Of a DNA stretch of 42,912 bases, positions 38,811 through 42,912 are shown piece after piece. Below the pieces are notes generated by a model. That model worked only from the letters and a program-made list of their open reading frames with translations. It made no database searches and was not told the DNA's origin. This DNA is from an uncultured Clostridia bacterium (GTDB lineage Bacteria > Bacillota > Clostridia > TANB77 > CAG-508): positions 1-42,912 of the forward strand of contig CALXVD010000012.1 of assembly GCA_944391865.1 (NCBI GenBank), in the 5' to 3' direction. A program made the position numbers and the translations under genes. Position 1 is the first letter of the stretch. The number at the start of each line of letters is the position of its first letter.

Positions 38811-38944
38811 AAATGAAATTTGAATGAGAAGTGAGAAGTGGGACGTGGGAAGTGAGAAATTAGGGTAGGCCTTACGTAGCCTATCTTTAAAAAGCACACC
38901 TCACACTTCGCACCTCACACATCACAAAAACAAATTCCAATTTT
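38811..38944. repeat. Palindromic intergenic repeat, copy 4 of 5
   Basis: aaatgaaatttg ... caaattccaatttt ends. Core ttagggtaggccttacgtag; inner stem partner ctatctttaa is degenerate. It is followed by ttttgtcgaaa, as copy 1 is, and by the promoter of the TraC-N-like gene. Confidence 0.9.
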
Positions 38945-38969
38945 GTCGAAAGGTGTCAACGAAAAAACA

Positions 38970-38998
38970 TTGACTTTTGTTGGAAAAAAATGTAATAT
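38970..38998 (+). promoter_or_regulatory. Sigma-A-type promoter of the secretion locus
   Basis: TTGACT (38970-38975), 17-nt spacer, TAATAT (38993-38998): near consensus. Transcription should start near 39005, so the coding start must lie downstream, supporting the AUA start at 39024. Confidence 0.8.
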
Positions 38999-39023
38999 AA
39001 TAAAAAAGAAAGGAGGAAATAAA

Positions 39024-39590
39024 ATAAAAAAAATCAGTTCTGTTCAGAATTGGTTGCCTATCGAAGAAATTTTAGAAAACGGTGTATTAAAATTAAAAAA
39101 TAATTCATATATAAAGATATTAAAAATAATACCAATAAATTTTAATTTAAAATCTAATTTAGAAAAAGAGGCAATTTTAAATTCTTATAAAATATTTTTA
39201 AAAACATGTAATTTTAATATTCAAATTTTAATTCAAAGTAATAAAGAAGATTTATCTAACCATATTTCCAAAATAAAAAATAAAAATAAAAAAGAAAAAG
39301 ATAATATAAAATTATTATCAGAAAATTATATTAATTTTATTCAAAATAAAAATAAAGAAAAAAAATCATCTTCTAAAAATTTTTATATCTTAATAAAAGA
39401 AAATCCAGAAAATAAAAAACAGAAAATAAATGAAAAAATAATTTTCGATAAATTAAATGATAAATATTTTAATATTAAAGAATGTTTATCAAGATGTGGG
39501 AATATTGTAATAGATATTTCAGATAAGGAAAATACTATAAAAATTTTATATTCTTTTTTAAATTCTAGAAAAAATTTGTTAGAAATTTAA
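39024..39590 (+). CDS. TraC N-terminal-domain-like protein, AUA start
   Basis: 188 aa. Starts at ATA (39024-39026), seven bases after a perfect ribosome binding site (aaaggagg) and about 20 nt after the predicted transcription start; no ATG, GTG or TTG is near. It begins MKKISSVQNWLPIEEILENG, then LKNNSYIKILKIIPINFNLK and IQILIQSNKED. This resembles the N-terminal domain that precedes VirB4/TraC-type ATPases in some Gram-positive systems. Very rich in Lys/Asn/Ile. Likely works with the VirB4-like ATPase encoded next. Family assignment from pattern memory only. Confidence 0.6.
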   Translation: MKKISSVQNWLPIEEILENGVLKLKNNSYIKILKIIPINFNLKSNLEKEAILNSYKIFLKTCNFNIQILIQSNKEDLSNHISKIKNKNKKEKDNIKLLSENYINFIQNKNKEKKSSSKNFYILIKENPENKKQKINEKIIFDKLNDKYFNIKECLSRCGNIVIDISDKENTIKILYSFLNSRKNLLEI

Positions 39591-39593
39591 AAA

Positions 39594-39725
39594 AATGAAA
39601 TTTGAATGAGAAGTGAGAAGTGGGATGTGGGAAGTGAGAAATTAGGGTAAAAATAACAATGCCTAGCCATAAAAAGCACACCTCACACTTCGCACCTCAC
39701 ACATCACAACAACAAATTTCAATTT
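39594..39725. repeat. Palindromic intergenic repeat, copy 5 of 5
   Basis: Same arms as the others; the core differs (attagggtaaaaataacaatg instead of the ccttacgta core). Ends aatgaaatttg / caaatttcaattt. It stands between two genes of one probable operon, so transcripts must read through it. Confidence 0.88.
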
Positions 39726-39741
39726 AGAAAGGAAGATAATA

Positions 39742-41542
39742 ATAAATAAATTAAAAAATAATTTAAAAAAACAAATAGAAGGACAATTTTCTGAGAAAGA
39801 TAAAATATCTCCTTCTTATATTAATTTAAATAATCCAAAATTCATAGAAATAGATAATATGTATTATTCTGGTTTAATAATTGTTAATTATTACAGAGAA
39901 TATAGTGATTTAATTTTAAAAAGAATAATAGATTCTAATTTAAATATGAATATTTCAATTTTTTATGAAAAAGTCGATTCATATAAAGCAATTAGAAGTT
40001 TAACATATCATATTGCAAATGTAGGTGTAGATTTGAAAGAAGGAAACCAAAACAAACAAGATATTGATATTGCTGCATTTACATATAATGATGCGAAATA
40101 TATTAGAAGAGAAATACAAGTTAATAACGAAGATATTTATTATTTATATATTTATTTAAATACATTTTCTAATAATATGCAAGAACAAGAATATTTATTA
40201 AATAAATTAGAAGGCATATTAGAAAGTAATGGTCTAAAAACTAAAAGAGCTAATTTTAGGCAAGAACAATTATTTTTATCATGTCTTCCAATAATGGAAA
40301 ATCATAATGATGTAAAATATGCAAGTAGAAGAAATATTTTAACAAGTGGGCTTGTTTCTACATATCCATTTATTTCATCTAGCATATTTGATGAAGATGG
40401 AATTTTTTATGGTACAAATATATATAATGATTCATTAGTTTTTGTAGATAGATATAACGAAGAAAAATATAAAAATGCGAATATGTGCATTTTTGGAACA
40501 AGTGGCTCTCGGAAAATCATTTTTTACTAAATTAATGATTTTAAGATATAGATTACTGCAAATAGAACAATATGTAATTGATCCAGAAAGAGAATATGAA
40601 AAATTAGCTAAGAATTTAAATGGCACAGTATTAAAAATAGGTCCAAATTCTAACACATATATAAATATTTTAGATATAAGAAAGGAATCAATTGAAGAAG
40701 AAAAAGGATATTTAGCAACTAAAATTTCCAAATTAATAGGATTTTTTAATTTAATTTTTGGAGAAATGAATGAAGAAGAAAAAGCGATATTAGAAGAAAA
40801 GATAATTGAGTGCTATGAAGAAAAAGAAATAACCTTTGATGATAATAGCTTATATAAAACAGAAGAAAACAAAATTAGTATAAGACCTGTATTTAAAGAA
40901 AGCAAAGATATGCCAATATTAGAAGATTTATATAATTTGTTAGGCAAAGACAAAAAAACAAAAAAAATGCAAATTAAGTTAATTCCATTTGTAAAAGGAT
41001 CCTTAAACTTTTTTAATAATTATACAAATATAGAATTAAATAATAAATTGATTATTGCAGATGTATACGATTTGGGAGAAGAAAATTTAAAATATGGTAT
41101 GTATCTTTTTATAGACTTATTTTGGGATAAAATAAAAAATAATAGAGAAATAAAAAAGGCAATATATTTAGATGAAATTTGGAGATTAATTGGTATTACT
41201 TCAAATAAAGATGTTGCAAGTTTTATTTATAAAATATTTAAAACTATAAGAAAATATGGAGGAAGTAGTATTGCAATTACTCAAGATATTTCAGATTTAT
41301 TTAGTTTAGAAGAAGGAACATATGGAAAAAGTATTTTAAATAATTCAAGTAATAAAATATTTTTTTCATTAGAAGAAGAGAATATTTTAATTTTAAATAA
41401 ATATACAAATTTATCAGAAAAAGAAAAAATAGAAATAAAATCATTAAAAAGAGGAGAAGCATTAATGTTTGTTGGAGAAGAACATATTTTAACAAAAATA
41501 GATGTAGCTGATTTCGAAAAAAACATAATTATTAAAAAATAA
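39742..41542 (+). CDS. VirB4/TraC-type ATPase; AUA start and CGG-A +1 site in Walker A
   Basis: About 599 aa with a +1 shift. Upstream of the first ATG (39859) the frame is open and protein-like (NKLKNNLKKQIEGQFSEKDK). A ribosome binding site (aaagga) precedes a run of ATA codons (39736-39744), so the start is probably ATA. The zero frame ends at 40530. Skipping the C of CGGA at 40510 gives FGTSGSGKSFFTKL, a complete Walker A. Later motifs: YVIDPEREYEKLA, IADVYDLGEEN, AIYLDEIWRL (Walker B), GGSSIAITQDISDL. VirB4-type ATPases power type IV secretion or related pili. Operon with the TraC-N-like and TadZ-like genes. Confidence 0.85.
40510..40513 (+). other. +1 frameshift site CGGA in virB4-like gene
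   Basis: GGC TCT CGG AAA ATC in the zero frame. Skipping C gives GGC TCT GGA AAA TCA (GSGKS); the glycine supplied by the shift is the invariant one of the P loop. About codon 257. Confidence 0.88.
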
Positions 41543-41589
41543 TAAAATAATTTATTTATTAAAATAAATAAAAAAGAAAAGAGGTAATT

Positions 41590-42849
41590 ATGAATATAAT
41601 AACTGCACTTGCAAATCCAAAAACAAATGAAAAATTAAAAGAAAAAACGGAATTAAATATTATTGGGAATGATATTTCATACCAAGAAGGAATATTAGAA
41701 ATGCTGGAAAAAGATAGGGAAATAGATTTGATAATAATTAGCGAATTATTAGATGGAAATTATACTTTTAAAGAATTAATAGGTAAAATAAAATCTATAA
41801 AAAATGATGTTGAAATAATTGTAATTTTAAAAGAAAAAAATGATGAATTAAAAAATTATTTATTTTCACAGGGAATATATGAAATATTTTTAAATAATAA
41901 AATTACAATAGATGAATTGATAAAAATAATAAATAAAAAAAATAAAATAATAAAAGAAAATGAAATTAATGAAGAGATAAAATTAATAAAAGAAATAATT
42001 TTAAAAAATAATAAAAAAATAAATAAAAATAAATTTAAAAATAATTATTTATTAAAATTAAAAAATAATAAATTAATTAATAAAAAAACAATTAAAAATA
42101 AAATAATAAATAATAAATTAATTAAAAAAATAAAATATAAAAAAATAAAAAATAATTTATTAAATAAAAATAAAATAATAAGTATTGTTGGAACAAATGG
42201 AGTGGGAAAAAGTATTTTTTCTTCTATTTTTATAAAATTAATTAAAAATAAAAAAATATTATTAATTGATTTTGATATATTTAATAAAAGTATTAACACT
42301 AATTTTGGAGTTAGTAAAAGTAATAAAAAAATAGAAAATTATGATAAAAACAATATAAATAATTTAATAATTAAAGTAAATAAAAATATAAATTTATTAT
42401 GTGTTACAGATATGCTTTTTGGCGGAAATTATAGGATTAATAAAAACAAAACAAAAGAAATGTTGGAAAATTTTACAAATATTTATGATTTAATTATTAT
42501 TGATACTACATCGGAATGTTTTTTCGATTTTACAAAAGAAATTTTACAAAAAACAGATTTAATTATTTTTTTAGTAGAACCTAATATAACAGAATTAAAA
42601 AAAAGCAAAAATTTATTAGATATTTATATTAATAATTGGAAAATAAAAAAAGAAAAAATTAATATTGTTTTTAATAAATATAATATTAATTCAATTAGTA
42701 ATGATATTTTAAAAATATTATTTTCAGATTTTAATATTTTAGGAAAAATAAAATTAAACAATAAATATAATTTAATAATAAATAATAATTTAAAAAAAAT
42801 TGATAAAAAAATAAAAAAAGAATATTTAGAAATAATAAATAAATTGTAA
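41590..42849 (+). CDS. TadZ/CpaE-like ATPase (receiver-like domain + MinD/ParA fold)
   Basis: 419 aa. Residues 1-115 look like a receiver-like domain (IDLIIISELLDGNYTFKELI). About 120-195 is a low-complexity linker made almost only of Lys, Asn, Ile and Leu (DNA nearly free of G/C). From about 198 a MinD-type ATPase begins: SIVGTNGVGKSIFSS (Walker A), LLIDFDIFNKSIN (A'), and LIIIDTTSE (Walker B). This is the layout of TadZ/CpaE proteins, which localise Tad pili at the cell pole. Follows the VirB4-like gene by 47 nt. ATG with agaggt. More genes of the system are expected to the right. Confidence 0.7.
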   Translation: MNIITALANPKTNEKLKEKTELNIIGNDISYQEGILEMLEKDREIDLIIISELLDGNYTFKELIGKIKSIKNDVEIIVILKEKNDELKNYLFSQGIYEIFLNNKITIDELIKIINKKNKIIKENEINEEIKLIKEIILKNNKKINKNKFKNNYLLKLKNNKLINKKTIKNKIINNKLIKKIKYKKIKNNLLNKNKIISIVGTNGVGKSIFSSIFIKLIKNKKILLIDFDIFNKSINTNFGVSKSNKKIENYDKNNINNLIIKVNKNINLLCVTDMLFGGNYRINKNKTKEMLENFTNIYDLIIIDTTSECFFDFTKEILQKTDLIIFLVEPNITELKKSKNLLDIYINNWKIKKEKINIVFNKYNINSISNDILKILFSDFNILGKIKLNNKYNLIINNNLKKIDKKIKKEYLEIINKL

Positions 42850-42877
42850 TTTGTAATACAAATTTTTTGGAACGATT

Positions 42878-42904
42878 GTAGGGGTCGCCGCCCTCGGCGA
42901 CCCG
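42878..42904. repeat. REP-like GC-rich hairpin
   Basis: gtagg then gggtcgccg (42882-42890) pairing with cggcgaccc (42895-42903). The start gtaggggtcg mirrors the ccctac ends of the hairpins at 26254-26330, so it belongs to the same family. Confidence 0.75.
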
Positions 42905-42912
42905 CATACCAA

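Noticed and set aside
38943..39023. Upstream extension of the TraC-N-like protein starting at TTG 38943
   Set aside because: This stretch contains the promoter (38970-38998), so it is not transcribed as coding sequence.

Overview
The window is the replication-origin region of a very AT-rich, anaerobic, Clostridia-like Firmicute. The evidence is the order rpmH-rnpA-yidD-yidC-jag-mnmE-mnmG-rsmG-parA-parB on the minus strand, dnaA-dnaN-recF-gyrB on the plus strand, a DnaA-box-rich origin on both sides of dnaA, a GerMN-type germination protein, and an oxygen-defence operon of strict-anaerobe type (flavodiiron protein, rubredoxin, superoxide reductase). I cannot name the species.

Layout. 1-~5.97 kb is the right part of an integrated mobile element. 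It holds a large serine recombinase, a small companion ORF, an oriT-like hairpin cluster, and one minus-strand operon with a DpnII-type (GATC) restriction-modification system followed by a GHKL-ATPase / STAS-like / two-TM membrane protein trio that looks like a second defence or signalling module. The element interrupts an M14 zinc carboxypeptidase gene, of which only the 3' part remains (5975-6457). 6.5-10.6 kb: superoxide reductase-rubredoxin-flavodiiron operon, a glycosyltransferase and an HtrA protease. 10.9-17.1 kb: a plus-strand operon of a one-module C-A-T-R nonribosomal peptide synthetase and a 7TM-type sensor kinase. 17.2-20.8 kb: RsmI, a TrmN6-like methyltransferase, a GerMN protein, a patatin and small ORFs. 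20.8-22.1 kb: an almost G/C-free gene desert. 22.1-32.2 kb: two tRNA-Ser genes and the left arm of the origin cluster. 32.2-38.3 kb: oriC, dnaA, dnaN, recF, gyrB. 39.0-42.85 kb: a TraC-N-like protein, a VirB4-like ATPase and a TadZ/CpaE-like ATPase, probably part of a secretion or pilus machine that continues to the right.

Main discovery. Six otherwise intact genes (serine recombinase, NRPS, rsmI, patatin, recF, virB4-like) have a +1 frameshift. In all six the shift falls exactly at an in-frame CGG codon followed by A. Skipping the C, so that the next codon read is GGA (Gly), restores a full-length protein with the glycine its family expects, including the Walker A glycine of the VirB4-like ATPase. 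Reading every gene by eye, I found no other in-frame CGG codon in the window, whereas CGGA in other registers (NNC GGA, NCG GAN) is common and never shifted. This suggests that CGG has no arginine reading in this lineage and that CGG-A is translated as a +1 frameshift, or as a quadruplet, to glycine. A second translational oddity is that two genes near the right end have good ribosome binding sites but only AUA at the start position, and the TrmN6-like gene has no ATG/GTG/TTG start for its conserved N-terminus.

Repeats. An imperfect-palindrome element of about 133 bp occurs five times between genes. There are also three GTAGGGG-type hairpins, a 173-bp nested inverted repeat, and a tandem 83-bp repeat in the gene desert.
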